Shown piece by piece: positions 1 to 6,453 of a stretch of 9,240 nucleotides of DNA; position 1 is the stretch's first letter, and every line of letters begins with the position of its first letter. This stretch comes from Desulfobacterales bacterium (lineage in GTDB: Bacteria; Desulfobacterota; Desulfobulbia; Desulfobulbales; Desulfocapsaceae). Below the pieces are notes generated by a model. That model saw nothing but the letters and a program-made list of their open reading frames with translations, did not search any database and was not told where the DNA came from. The position numbers and the translations under genes were made by a program. Where the stretch lies: the NCBI GenBank assembly GCA_013042695.1, contig JABDPQ010000009.1:1-9240 (forward strand), given 5' to 3'.

Positions 1-340
1 GCTTGAAGCCGTGAGGGAGGAACACTATCGCCTGGAAGATATGGCACAGTGCAGCAAGTGTGCCTATCCCCTCAAGCCCAATGTTGTGCTTTTCGGTGAG
101 GCCGTCAGATCCATTGACGAAATTGACGAATTTATCAGTGATTGTGATTTGCTCCTCGTCGTCGGTACCTCAGCTCAGGTCTATCCTGCAGCGGGACTGC
201 CCATGACCGTAAAACGAAACGGCGGACAGATATTTGAGTTTAATCAGGAACAGACGCTTGGCAGAGACCCTTTTCAGGGGTGGGCACAATCACTGACTAT
301 TTTTTCCAGGGAGATGTGGTTGAAATGTTGCCGCTCCTGA
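1..340 (+). CDS. Sir2-family NAD-dependent protein deacylase, C-terminal part (partial, frameshifted end)
   Basis: This is the 3' part of a sirtuin gene that begins before the window; the frame is open from base 2. Sirtuins remove acyl groups from protein lysines using NAD+ in the cytoplasm. What is visible is a CxxC pair (CSKC) that would be half of the structural zinc site, followed by KPNVVLFGE, and the NAD-binding segment GTSAQVYPAA followed by IFEFNQEQT. The Rossmann GAGxS motif, the catalytic His and the first CxxC pair lie outside the window. In this frame the protein ends at TGA 338-340 with an atypical tail (SREMWLKCCRS). The usual sirtuin end (TDYFFQGDVVEMLP) is present in another frame at 286-366, so the gene carries a frameshift between about 257 and 291 or the sequence has an error there. 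Family assignment is confident; whether the product is intact is uncertain. Confidence 0.85.
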   Translation, partial: LEAVREEHYRLEDMAQCSKCAYPLKPNVVLFGEAVRSIDEIDEFISDCDLLLVVGTSAQVYPAAGLPMTVKRNGGQIFEFNQEQTLGRDPFQGWAQSLTIFSREMWLKCCRS

Positions 341-366
341 CCAAGGCGGTGTCGCCTCTGACATGA
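286..366 (+). other. Displaced native C-terminus of the sirtuin (frameshift remnant)
   Basis: Read in the frame starting at 286, this stretch encodes TITDYFFQGDVVEMLPLL and then TKAVSPLT before TGA at 364-366. This resembles the conserved sirtuin ending (aromatic-rich strand, G-D/x, E-x-LP-x-L). It lies one base out of frame with the upstream sirtuin codons, as expected from loss of one base or gain of two. Its stop codon overlaps the ATG of the next gene in the arrangement ATGA, which suggests it was the original end of the gene and was translationally coupled to the transporter. Confidence 0.75.
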
Positions 367-1610
367 AGAAACACTCGTTTACGGTCCTTTTTCAGGTATT
401 TCTTCCTTTTGCCGCAGGCTATTTCCTGTCGTATATGTATCGGGTCGTCAATGCGGTGATCTCGCCTGATTTGGTCGCTGATCTTGGGCTTGGCCCATCA
501 GCACTTGGTTTGCTGACAGCATCCTATTTCATCACCTTTGCCGCATTTCAACTGCCTCTTGGCATATTGCTTGACCGTTTCGGTCCACGACGAACTGAAT
601 CTGTTTTGTTGCTTTTTGCGGGGCTGGGCGCCTTCATTTTTTCGCAAGCAGAAAGTTTCGCCGGCTTGATACTCGGCAGGGCCCTCATTGGCTTCGGGGT
701 CTCCGCTTGCTTGATGGCAGCCTTTAAGGCGTATACCATGTGGTTTCCTCGTGAGAAATGGCCAATGGTAAACGGCTTTCAAATGGCTTGCGGTGGTCTG
801 GGGGCGCTTGCTGCCACTTCGCCAGTTGAAGCAGCGCTTGGTATTACAGATTGGCGCACCGTTTTTTTGGTATTGTCGCTGCTCACCGTATTAAATGGTG
901 CGGTGATTTTTTTCATTGTTCCTGAAAAACAACAGCAGCAGCCGACAGAAACACTCGCTGCGCAACTCGATGGTATAAAGATTGTCTTCACCAGTGCAGC
1001 CTTTTGGCGTCTGGCGCCGATTACCACCATGTCTCAGGCAGCGTTTCTATCCATACAGGGACTCTGGGCCGGGCCATGGCTTCGTGATGTTGCCGGTTTT
1101 AATCGAACAGAGGTGGCAGCACTGCTTTTCTGGATCGCTGTTTCCATGATTGCCGGGTTTTTAATTCTCGGTAAAACGGCTGAAAGGCTTAACAGGCGAG
1201 CGATCTCTATTCAGGCTACTGCCGTGTCGGGTATCTGTTTGTTCATGGTAGCCCAACTCCTGGTCTTGACTATCCCGACGAGTGCAACGATACCGGTCTG
1301 GCTGGCTTTTGGTTTTTTCGGTACATCGGGCATTATTGCCTATCCTGCCTTATCCCAGGCTTTTCCAATCAATCTGTCGGGACGTGTGACAACAGCACTC
1401 AATCTGCTTGTATTTGTCAGCGCATTTGCTGGTCAGTGGGCTATTGGTGCAATCATCGCACTCTGGCCAATAGGCGAAGGAGGGCGCTATGCGGTTGCCG
1501 GCTTCAAAACGGCATTTCTTGTAATGCTTGCTTTGCAGGCCATAACACTGGCATGGTTTTTACTCACTCCTCAATTATTTCATAATGTGCAAGAGGCCTG
1601 CAAAGAGTAG
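363..1610 (+). CDS. Major facilitator superfamily (MFS) transporter
   Basis: A 415-residue inner-membrane secondary transporter of normal MFS length. The sequence is almost entirely hydrophobic, with about 12 predicted helices in two halves. A charged, Q-rich cytoplasmic loop (about residues 187-205, EKQQQQPTE) falls between helices 6 and 7. The loop between helices 2 and 3 carries the MFS motif-A-like GILLDRFGPRR (residues 67-77). The N-terminal YRVVNAVISPDLVADLGL resembles anion or sugar-phosphate-type MFS permeases, but the substrate cannot be read from sequence. The ATG overlaps the displaced sirtuin stop (ATGA) and no strong ribosome site precedes it, which suggests coupling to the sirtuin. 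It is followed 27 bases later by the MoxR ATPase gene. MFS membership is certain; a functional link to the downstream genes is only inferred from packing. Confidence 0.9.
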   Translation: MKKHSFTVLFQVFLPFAAGYFLSYMYRVVNAVISPDLVADLGLGPSALGLLTASYFITFAAFQLPLGILLDRFGPRRTESVLLLFAGLGAFIFSQAESFAGLILGRALIGFGVSACLMAAFKAYTMWFPREKWPMVNGFQMACGGLGALAATSPVEAALGITDWRTVFLVLSLLTVLNGAVIFFIVPEKQQQQPTETLAAQLDGIKIVFTSAAFWRLAPITTMSQAAFLSIQGLWAGPWLRDVAGFNRTEVAALLFWIAVSMIAGFLILGKTAERLNRRAISIQATAVSGICLFMVAQLLVLTIPTSATIPVWLAFGFFGTSGIIAYPALSQAFPINLSGRVTTALNLLVFVSAFAGQWAIGAIIALWPIGEGGRYAVAGFKTAFLVMLALQAITLAWFLLTPQLFHNVQEACKE

Positions 1611-1625
1611 TTGAATCAAAGAAAA

Positions 1626-1631
1626 AAGAGG
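1626..1631 (+). promoter_or_regulatory. Ribosome binding site deciding the MoxR start
   Basis: AAGAGG ends six bases before ATG 1638. It abuts ATG 1632, so it cannot serve that start, and it lies downstream of the possible TTG start at 1611. It therefore favours 1638. Confidence 0.6.
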
Positions 1632-1637
1632 ATGGTT

Positions 1638-2486
1638 ATGCAATTAGATACGTTTCGCGGTGCTGAAAAGTACGTTCTTGATCAAGAGCTTGCTAAAATT
1701 GTCACAATCTCGCGAATCTTGGAAATGCCGTTGCTCTTGAAAGGAGAGCCCGGTACCGGCAAGACGATGCTGGCCCATGCAATTGCCGATAGTCTTTCTA
1801 TGCCACTTATCGTTTTAAACGTGAAATCAAGCATGAAGCTCGTCGAGGCACTCTATCAGTATGATACCCTGACCCGCCTTAACGACAGTAGATTTGGCGA
1901 CTCATCACGCGATGTCAGCAGAATCAGAGACTATATTAAAATGGGCAAGATCGGCCAGGCATTCACCTCGGAAACTCGCTGTGTATTGCTGATCGATGAG
2001 ATAGACAAGGCGGATACCGAATTTCAAGACGATATGCTCGATGTTCTGGATCAGATGCAGTTTGATATTATTGAGACCGATGAAGTAATTCGAGCAGTTA
2101 CCAGGCCGGTGATTGTGATTACCTCCAACGCCAAGAAAGATCTCTCAGATCCGTTTTTGGGCCGCTGTAATTTTCATCATATTGCCTTTCCGGACCCCAA
2201 GATGATGCGTAAGATACTCAACGCCCACTTTCCAGATATAACCGAGAATCTCGCCAAAAATGCAATTGATACCTTCTACGATCTCAGAAGTCTTGAAGGC
2301 ATAGAAAAGAAACCAGCAACGCGCGAGCTGATCAACTGGATACGAGCCCTGGAAGCTGATGCAGATTTTAAGAGTGGTGAGCTGCTCGCACGCGAGATAC
2401 CCTATCTGGGGGTACTTTTCAAGAAAAGCAGCGATTACCAGAAATCATCGCAAGTGGTTATGAAGAGCCGGTTTTTCAGGAATTAA
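1638..2486 (+). CDS. MoxR-family AAA+ ATPase
   Basis: A 282-residue AAA+ ATPase from ATG 1638. Walker A is GEPGTGKT (residues 36-43) and Walker B is VLLIDE (116-121). Sensor 1 lies around ITSN (161-164), an arginine-finger candidate is in LGRC (R176), and a sensor-2-like R229 is in PATREL. The N-terminal lead (FRGAEKYVLDQELA) and compact size fit MoxR ATPases, which act with VWA-domain partners as chaperones that mature or remodel protein complexes, as in the RavA-ViaA, CbbQ-CbbO and NorQ-NorD pairs. The VWA partner follows directly at 2497. I chose ATG 1638 because AAGAGG (1626-1631) precedes it by six bases. The longer frame from TTG 1611 lacks a site and adds a basic lead. Helical C-terminal lid from about residue 185. 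The client is unknown. Confidence 0.9.
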   Translation: MQLDTFRGAEKYVLDQELAKIVTISRILEMPLLLKGEPGTGKTMLAHAIADSLSMPLIVLNVKSSMKLVEALYQYDTLTRLNDSRFGDSSRDVSRIRDYIKMGKIGQAFTSETRCVLLIDEIDKADTEFQDDMLDVLDQMQFDIIETDEVIRAVTRPVIVITSNAKKDLSDPFLGRCNFHHIAFPDPKMMRKILNAHFPDITENLAKNAIDTFYDLRSLEGIEKKPATRELINWIRALEADADFKSGELLAREIPYLGVLFKKSSDYQKSSQVVMKSRFFRN

Positions 2487-2496
2487 TCGACGACCC

Positions 2497-3687
2497 ATGT
2501 TTATATCTTTTTTTTATAAGCTCAGAGAAGTAGGCATTCCAGTAAGCCCAACCTCGTTTCTGACGTTTCATAAAGCAATGAACAACGGGCTGGTGCGCAG
2601 TGTCGATGATTTTTACATTGCCGCCCGTGCCATCATGGTAAAAAGCGAGAAATATTTCGATCTATATGACCGGGTATTCGCTTACTGTTTTGAGGGTGTT
2701 GAGCTGCCTGAAGATGAAGAGATCGCAGCTGACTTTTGGGCTAACTCGATGCTTGACGAGTGGTTGAAAAACCCAAAAAAAATGGCGGCTTCACTGGGCC
2801 TTGAGGAATCTGAGCTGAACCGGATGTCACCGGCTGAATTACTGGAGTATTTTAAAAAGCGGCTGGCGGACCAGAAAGGTCGTCATGATGGTGGCTCGAA
2901 ATGGATCGGTACCGGCGGCACGTCACCGGTTGGCCATTCCGGCTATCATCCCGGCGGCATGCGTGTTGGCGGCCTCTCTCGCAGTAAAACAGCGGTGAAG
3001 GTTGCTGGGGAGCGGCGCTACCGTGATTATTCCGCAGATGCGCCGCTGGGCTCGAGTTCCATTGGTGAGGCACTGAAAAGATTGAGAAATCTCGTGACGC
3101 AGGGCACAAAAGATCAACTCAATATAGATGCCACCATTTATCAAACCATGAAAAATGGTGGTGAAATCGAGATGGTCTTTGACCGCAGTGTTGTCGACAG
3201 ATTAAAGATCATTTTAGCTATCGATAATGGCGGCTGGTCCATGGAACCGTATGTGGAACTCGTTCAGGCTCTCTTTCATTACTCTTTGTCCCAGTTCAAG
3301 GATGTTAAAACCTATTTTTTCCATAACACTATCTATGACCTGCTCTGGGAGGATCCCGCACGTCGGCAGAAACCGGTATTGCTCGATGAATTATCTCGAC
3401 GTGACCCTGAAACACGAGTGATTTATGTTGGCGATGCCAGTATGGCTCCTTATGAACTGATGGTGGCGGATGGTTCAATCTATGCCTATGAACGCAGCGG
3501 CGAACCATCCATTGAGCGCATGAAATACCTTGCTGAAACCTTTCAACACAGTGTCTGGCTCAACCCTGTTCCAGAACGAAGTTGGGGCTACACCCATACC
3601 ATTGGCGTCATCCGATCAATATTTCCGATGTTTGAGCTATCTCTTGATGGATTGGAAAAGGCGGTCGATTGTTTGATGCAGAAATAG
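2497..3687 (+). CDS. CoxE-like von Willebrand factor A (VWA) domain protein
   Basis: A 396-residue predicted cytoplasmic protein with no signal peptide. Residues 1-120 form a helical N-terminal part, beginning MFISFFYKLREVGIPVSPTS and containing DFYIAARAIMVKSEKYFDLYDRVF, typical of CoxE-like VWA proteins paired with MoxR ATPases. Residues 132-160 are a Gly/Ser-rich linker (TGGTSPVGHSGYHPGG). The VWA domain spans about 235-390. Its first metal-site strand is LAIDNGGWSMEPYV (240-253), which departs from the classical DxSxS: Asp243 and Ser248 remain but the spacing is altered. A later acidic candidate is in VGDASM (D313). VWA partners usually present clients to the MoxR ring. The start matches the family N-terminus, though the Shine-Dalgarno is weak (CAGGAA, 14 bases away). 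Ten bases separate it from the ATPase gene, so one operon is likely. The client is unknown. Confidence 0.85.
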   Translation: MFISFFYKLREVGIPVSPTSFLTFHKAMNNGLVRSVDDFYIAARAIMVKSEKYFDLYDRVFAYCFEGVELPEDEEIAADFWANSMLDEWLKNPKKMAASLGLEESELNRMSPAELLEYFKKRLADQKGRHDGGSKWIGTGGTSPVGHSGYHPGGMRVGGLSRSKTAVKVAGERRYRDYSADAPLGSSSIGEALKRLRNLVTQGTKDQLNIDATIYQTMKNGGEIEMVFDRSVVDRLKIILAIDNGGWSMEPYVELVQALFHYSLSQFKDVKTYFFHNTIYDLLWEDPARRQKPVLLDELSRRDPETRVIYVGDASMAPYELMVADGSIYAYERSGEPSIERMKYLAETFQHSVWLNPVPERSWGYTHTIGVIRSIFPMFELSLDGLEKAVDCLMQK

Positions 3688-3827
3688 ATGAGCAACTTGA
3701 GCGTCTGTCAAGCTCCATATCGGGACCGAAAATGGGCTTGCCTGGGGTACGCTCTTGCGGTAACATAGAGGCGATTATTGGTCGCAATGATTCCATTTAT
3801 TCCAAGCCTGCCGTGGAGACAACATGA
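3669..3827 (+). CDS. Probable small protein (52 aa), unrecognised
   Basis: An open frame runs from 3648 to TGA 3825-3827, in the gap that would otherwise be left between the VWA and ParB-like genes. The likely start is TTG 3669, preceded seven bases away by AAGG (3658-3661). An internal ATG at 3732 would give 31 residues. The product starts with an acidic stretch (FDAEIDEQLERLSSSISGPK), then a Gly-containing part (MGLPGVRSCGNIEAIIGRND), and ends SIYSKPAVETT. It overlaps the VWA gene end by 19 bases, and its stop overlaps the ATG of the next gene as ATGA, the pattern of a translationally coupled operon gene. No transmembrane segment and no family I recognise. It could be chance openness, but both junctions favour a real gene. 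Confidence 0.45.
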   Translation: MFDAEIDEQLERLSSSISGPKMGLPGVRSCGNIEAIIGRNDSIYSKPAVETT

Positions 3828-4507
3828 AGATTGAAATTGATCAGATCGCTGTAGACGAAGTACTCAGAATCCGTAAGGACAGTGGTAATCTCGAGTCACT
3901 TCAGAACTCTATTGCCGAGGTTGGCTTGATCAACCCGATTCTTATCGATGAGAAGAATAATCTTGTTGCCGGTTACAGGCGTCTCATCGCATGCAAAAAT
4001 TTGGGATGGAAAGAGGTTGAGGTAACCATCATTGAAATAAAAGGTGATGAATTAAAAATGCTCGACGTCGAGGTTGCTGAGAATTTTTTCAGAAAGGATT
4101 TCACTCCGGAAGAGATTTTCACCATCGAAAAACGACGCCAGGAAATATACGAGAAGCGCAGAAAAAAAGGACTCTTCGAGCGCTTTTGGAACTGGTTGAA
4201 AAATCTGTTCAAACCCACCCAGTCGCCAGCCGATTCCCCGCCGGTTACAGAAAAGCAAACCACAGAGCAACAGGAAACACCTGCAGCCGTACCCGCTGAA
4301 CCTCCAGCCGAGCAAGAGGCCGAACAACCTCAGCCAGAGTCTGCTGCAGAAGGACAAACCGCAGAACAACAAAAAACAGCTGCAGCCGCACCCCCTGAAC
4401 CCCCAACCGAGCAGAAGGTCGACAAACCTCAGCCACAGTCTGCGGCAAGACCAAAACCACCGCCTCAAAGAACACCACCAAAACAGAAATCAATTTTCCC
4501 CATCTGA
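3824..4507 (+). CDS. ParB/Srx-fold N-terminal domain protein with repetitive Pro/Gln/Ala-rich tail
   Basis: A 227-residue protein. Residues 1-95 match the ParB N-terminal (CTP-binding) fold: a beta lead MKIEIDQIAVDEVLRIRKD, the stretch SIAEVGLINPILIDEKNN, the GxxRxxA box G50-R53-A56 (LVAGYRRLIACKNLGW), and an ENxxR-like motif (E86-N87-R90, AENFFRKDFTPEE). The helix-turn-helix and dimerisation domain of true ParB/Spo0J (about 280-300 residues) are absent, so a chromosome-partition role is unlikely. Residues 103-130 are basic, then aromatic and amphipathic (GLFERFWNWLKNLFK), a possible membrane-touching helix. Residues 145-210 are two tandem 33-residue repeats rich in P, Q, A and E, followed by a basic, proline-rich end. 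The start has GGAG (3815-3818) five bases upstream and overlaps the small ORF stop (ATGA). It is the last gene of the MoxR/VWA run. Role unknown; a scaffold or partner of the MoxR/VWA pair is an inference. Confidence 0.75.
   Translation: MKIEIDQIAVDEVLRIRKDSGNLESLQNSIAEVGLINPILIDEKNNLVAGYRRLIACKNLGWKEVEVTIIEIKGDELKMLDVEVAENFFRKDFTPEEIFTIEKRRQEIYEKRRKKGLFERFWNWLKNLFKPTQSPADSPPVTEKQTTEQQETPAAVPAEPPAEQEAEQPQPESAAEGQTAEQQKTAAAAPPEPPTEQKVDKPQPQSAARPKPPPQRTPPKQKSIFPI
4256..4453 (+). repeat. Two tandem 99-base in-frame repeats in the ParB-like gene tail
   Basis: Copy 1 is 4256-4354 and copy 2 is 4355-4453, each 33 codons. The protein copies align without gaps: QTTEQQETPAAVPAEPPAEQ with QTAEQQKTAAAAPPEPPTEQ, then the conserved PQPxSAA near the end. 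The copies differ at both DNA and protein level, so the duplication is not recent. Confidence 0.8.
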
Positions 4508-4526
4508 AAATAGGGGACACGTTTCT
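4507..4526 (+). repeat. Half copy of the AAATAGGGGAC repeat element
   Basis: AAAATAGGGGACACGTTTC directly follows the ParB-like gene stop. It matches the left arm of the full inverted repeat at 8421-8478 (AAATAGGGGAC plus ACGTTT nearby). The matching right arm is not found downstream, so this is a truncated or solo copy. Confidence 0.5.
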
Positions 4527-4539
4527 TGGCATCTTGCGA

Positions 4540-4560
4540 GGCGACAAAAGCTCTTTCGCC
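4540..4560. terminator. Small hairpin between convergent genes (possible weak terminator)
   Basis: GGCGA (4540-4544) pairs with TCGCC (4556-4560) around an 11-base loop with a few further A-T pairs. It sits between the ParB-like stop and the MATE stop. Neither side has a clear T-run, so it is at best a weak terminator. Confidence 0.3.
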
Positions 4561-4576
4561 GCCCAAAAGACCAACC

Positions 4577-5965
4577 TTATCTTCTAATTTCGATGACCAG
4601 CATGTCTCTCCATCTCCCCCGTGAGTAACGATAAGAAGATATAACGAACAGGGAGACGATGAAAAACAGTACGCACCCCCACGAGTAATAGACTCCTTTT
4701 CCCAATAGCTCTATGCCAATAAAAAGCGGCAGCATAAAGCAGCATGACGAGACAATGCCCACACTCCACATGATAAAACGAGTGTCTCCAGCACCCTTTA
4801 GCACTCCTGAGAATATCATGTAAAGTGCATCAAAGAAGAGGTAGCAGGCAACAATGCGCATCAAGGTTACCCCCGTGTCAATTACCTGGTCATAGGCTGC
4901 ATTCGTCTCTCCGGCCGGTATAAACAGCGTAAGTATGGTCTCGGGGGCAAATATGAATAAGATGTCGATCACTAATATATAAGCCATCAGCAGATGGATA
5001 GCACTCCAGGTGCTATGGGCTGCTCTGGTCGGCTGTCTCCTGCCCAGTGCCTGGCCCACAAGCATACTGACACCGAGTGAGGCACCCATGGAGGGCATAA
5101 AGGCAATGGCGTTAATCGAAAGAACGATATTGGTTGCCGCAAGCTCCACCGTTCCTATGCGGCCAACCATCAGAATGAATATGGTGAAGGCGAGAATATC
5201 GAGACTAAACTGCATTGAGCCAGGCACCCCGAAACGCAGCAACCTTTTCAGCAGTGCAAATTCAAAGCCCCGTTGACTGATGATGCCGAATCGCTGGTTG
5301 TGTTTTTTGGTAAAAACAAGGATTACCAGAATGAATAAGGAGATCCCTGTTGAGAGTATTGTGGCGATTCCGGCGCCGGCTATACCCATTTCCGGGAACG
5401 GCCCAAAACCAAATATGAGAGCGTAATCAAGAGGAATATTAACCAACATGGCGATTATGTTCACACTCATCACCGGCCGGGTCAAGCCTCTGCCGCTAAA
5501 AAAGGAGGAGAGTACCTGAGTTGCAACATAGAAAACTGCTCCATGGCAGAGAATTCTAAAATATATTTCTTCAAGAACACGTACTTCTGGTGCGTGACCC
5601 ACCAATGCGAACAGCGGTTTGGTCAGAAAAGAAGCAATAAGCAGGAAGATTACCCATGAAAAGAAAGTAAAATAGATGCCCTGCCAGAGCACCGAGCCAA
5701 TCCTTTTTGGCTGAGCAGCTCCAATGTACTGGGCAATGAAGACCCCGCAATAACTGCCGATGCCGCCAAAAAAGGCCATGAAAAGAAACGCCGTTATCCC
5801 TGCAGGAGTTGCCGCTGAAATTGCCTCGAGACTGTAATTCGAAAGGAATACGCGATCTGTAAATTCCATTACCGTTGTCGCAGATAAGCCAATAACCAGC
5901 GGAAAACATACAGCAAATACTTCCCGATATCGTTGATGCTGTCGCCAGTTCTTGAGCAATTGCAT
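4577..5965 (-). CDS. MATE-family multidrug/Na+ (or H+) antiporter, NorM-like
   Basis: A 462-residue inner-membrane efflux protein of usual MATE length with about 12 hydrophobic helices in two related halves. Family landmarks are PLVIGLSATTVMEFTDRVFL near the N-terminus, GRGLTRPVMSVNIIAMLVNIP with the following DYALIFG, the MGIAGAGIAT segment that ends the first half, GMQFSLDILAF-like and SMGASLGVSMLVGQALGR segments in the second half, and VLKGAGDTRFIMW. MATE proteins export cationic drugs and metabolites using Na+ or H+; substrate and ion are not readable here. The frame is open 37 codons further upstream, but I chose ATG 5963-5965 because it gives the normal MATE N-terminus (MQLLKNWRQHQRYREVF). 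No strong Shine-Dalgarno is seen before it. It stands alone on the minus strand, converging on the ParB-like gene, and is probably controlled from the region holding the dyad at 6023. Confidence 0.9.
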   Translation of the reverse strand: MQLLKNWRQHQRYREVFAVCFPLVIGLSATTVMEFTDRVFLSNYSLEAISAATPAGITAFLFMAFFGGIGSYCGVFIAQYIGAAQPKRIGSVLWQGIYFTFFSWVIFLLIASFLTKPLFALVGHAPEVRVLEEIYFRILCHGAVFYVATQVLSSFFSGRGLTRPVMSVNIIAMLVNIPLDYALIFGFGPFPEMGIAGAGIATILSTGISLFILVILVFTKKHNQRFGIISQRGFEFALLKRLLRFGVPGSMQFSLDILAFTIFILMVGRIGTVELAATNIVLSINAIAFMPSMGASLGVSMLVGQALGRRQPTRAAHSTWSAIHLLMAYILVIDILFIFAPETILTLFIPAGETNAAYDQVIDTGVTLMRIVACYLFFDALYMIFSGVLKGAGDTRFIMWSVGIVSSCCFMLPLFIGIELLGKGVYYSWGCVLFFIVSLFVISSYRYSRGRWRDMLVIEIRR

Positions 5966-6022
5966 AATGGTGCGTTCCAGAGGAGGGCAATTCAGACAAA
6001 AATTACATACAATAATAAAGGG

Positions 6023-6036
6023 TTGTATCAATACAA
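6023..6036. promoter_or_regulatory. Perfect dyad TTGTATCAATACAA, candidate regulator site for the MATE gene
   Basis: TTGTAT and ATACAA are exact inverted six-base arms around a CA centre. The dyad lies 57 bases upstream of the MATE start, on the promoter side. TTG...CAA palindromes of this size are typical of MarR-type and similar regulators of efflux pumps. No such regulator gene is in the window. Confidence 0.4.
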
Positions 6037-6109
6037 CATCTTGCACAAAAAGTGAACAACAGAATCTGAGAACCAACTACAGGTCATTAAAACAAGGGCA
6101 GAATGGTTT

Positions 6110-6130
6110 CCTGGTTAGGTGTCCTACAGG
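6110..6130. other. Small intergenic hairpin
   Basis: CCTG (6110-6113) and TAGG (6116-6119) pair with CCTA (6123-6126) and CAGG (6127-6130), giving an eight-pair stem with a two-base bulge and a three-base loop. No T-run follows on the plus strand. Function unknown. Confidence 0.35.
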
Positions 6131-6199
6131 CTACAATTCTTAGTTAGAAATAGACTGTAAACTTGGTTGCCAGCGGGTAATGTACAATATCGTCGCGAT

Positions 6200-6227
6200 T
6201 TGATGACATTTTAATAGTCATTAATAT
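6200..6227 (+). promoter_or_regulatory. Candidate sigma70-type promoter for the PKD/lectin-like gene
   Basis: TTGATG (6200-6205), a 16-base spacer, and TAATAT (6222-6227) resemble -35 and -10 boxes. This would leave a long leader of about 220 bases. A weaker alternative is TTGCGT (6350-6355) with TATGTA (6373-6378) at 17-base spacing. Neither is certain in such AT-rich DNA. Confidence 0.25.
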
Positions 6228-6453
6228 CAGGTATATAAACCAGGTTATGCAGCAAACAGCAAAATGACCAAAAATACTGATGGTGATGCCTGACATCATC
6301 GTTGGCAAATCCCTTCATTCTCTCTGTTATATAGGCGAAAATACCTACTTTGCGTATGTAAGTGTCTAGTTATATGTAATAAAATTCACCGGCACGGAGT
6401 TTGCTAGTAAAGGTTAAGACGACTTTATCATTACACCTTAACGTGAGCAGCCT

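Larger units (their letters stand above)
5966..6453. other. Divergent intergenic region, no convincing gene
   Basis: This 488-base AT-rich stretch lies between the divergently transcribed MATE and PKD-protein genes. It holds the 14-base dyad at 6023-6036, a hairpin at 6110-6130, a possible promoter at 6200-6227, and a six-base inverted repeat (GTTAAG 6413-6418, CTTAAC 6437-6442) just before the PKD gene start. The short open frames here have no coding character that I can see. No riboswitch class was recognised. Confidence 0.6.

Noticed and set aside
1611..1637. TTG 1611 start for the MoxR ATPase
   Set aside because: It gives a nine-residue basic lead with no ribosome site; AAGAGG is placed correctly only for ATG 1638.
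3608..3796. Minus-strand 62-codon frame across the VWA/ParB junction
   Set aside because: It opposes the operon direction and overlaps the VWA gene end. The plus-strand small ORF explains the openness better, with coupled start and stop.
4052..4468. Long minus-strand open frames opposite the ParB-like gene tail
   Set aside because: They arise because the plus-strand repeat region is poor in T and in stop complements. The products (W/C/G/L-rich) have no domain logic, while the plus frame has a clear ParB fold and start context.
5966..6076. 37-codon upstream extension of the MATE frame
   Set aside because: The extension (MVLRFCCSLFVQ...) is not part of the MATE fold, and starting at 5965 gives the normal N-terminus and length.
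5952..6143. Plus-strand open frame of 63 codons in the MATE/PKD intergenic region
   Set aside because: It starts inside the MATE gene on the opposite strand, has no ribosome site, and its basic, cysteine-containing product looks like chance translation of intergenic DNA.
6361..6453. Possible c-di-GMP (GEMM-type) or other riboswitch before the PKD gene
   Set aside because: None of the conserved riboswitch core sequences I know could be matched; only a six-base inverted repeat is present.
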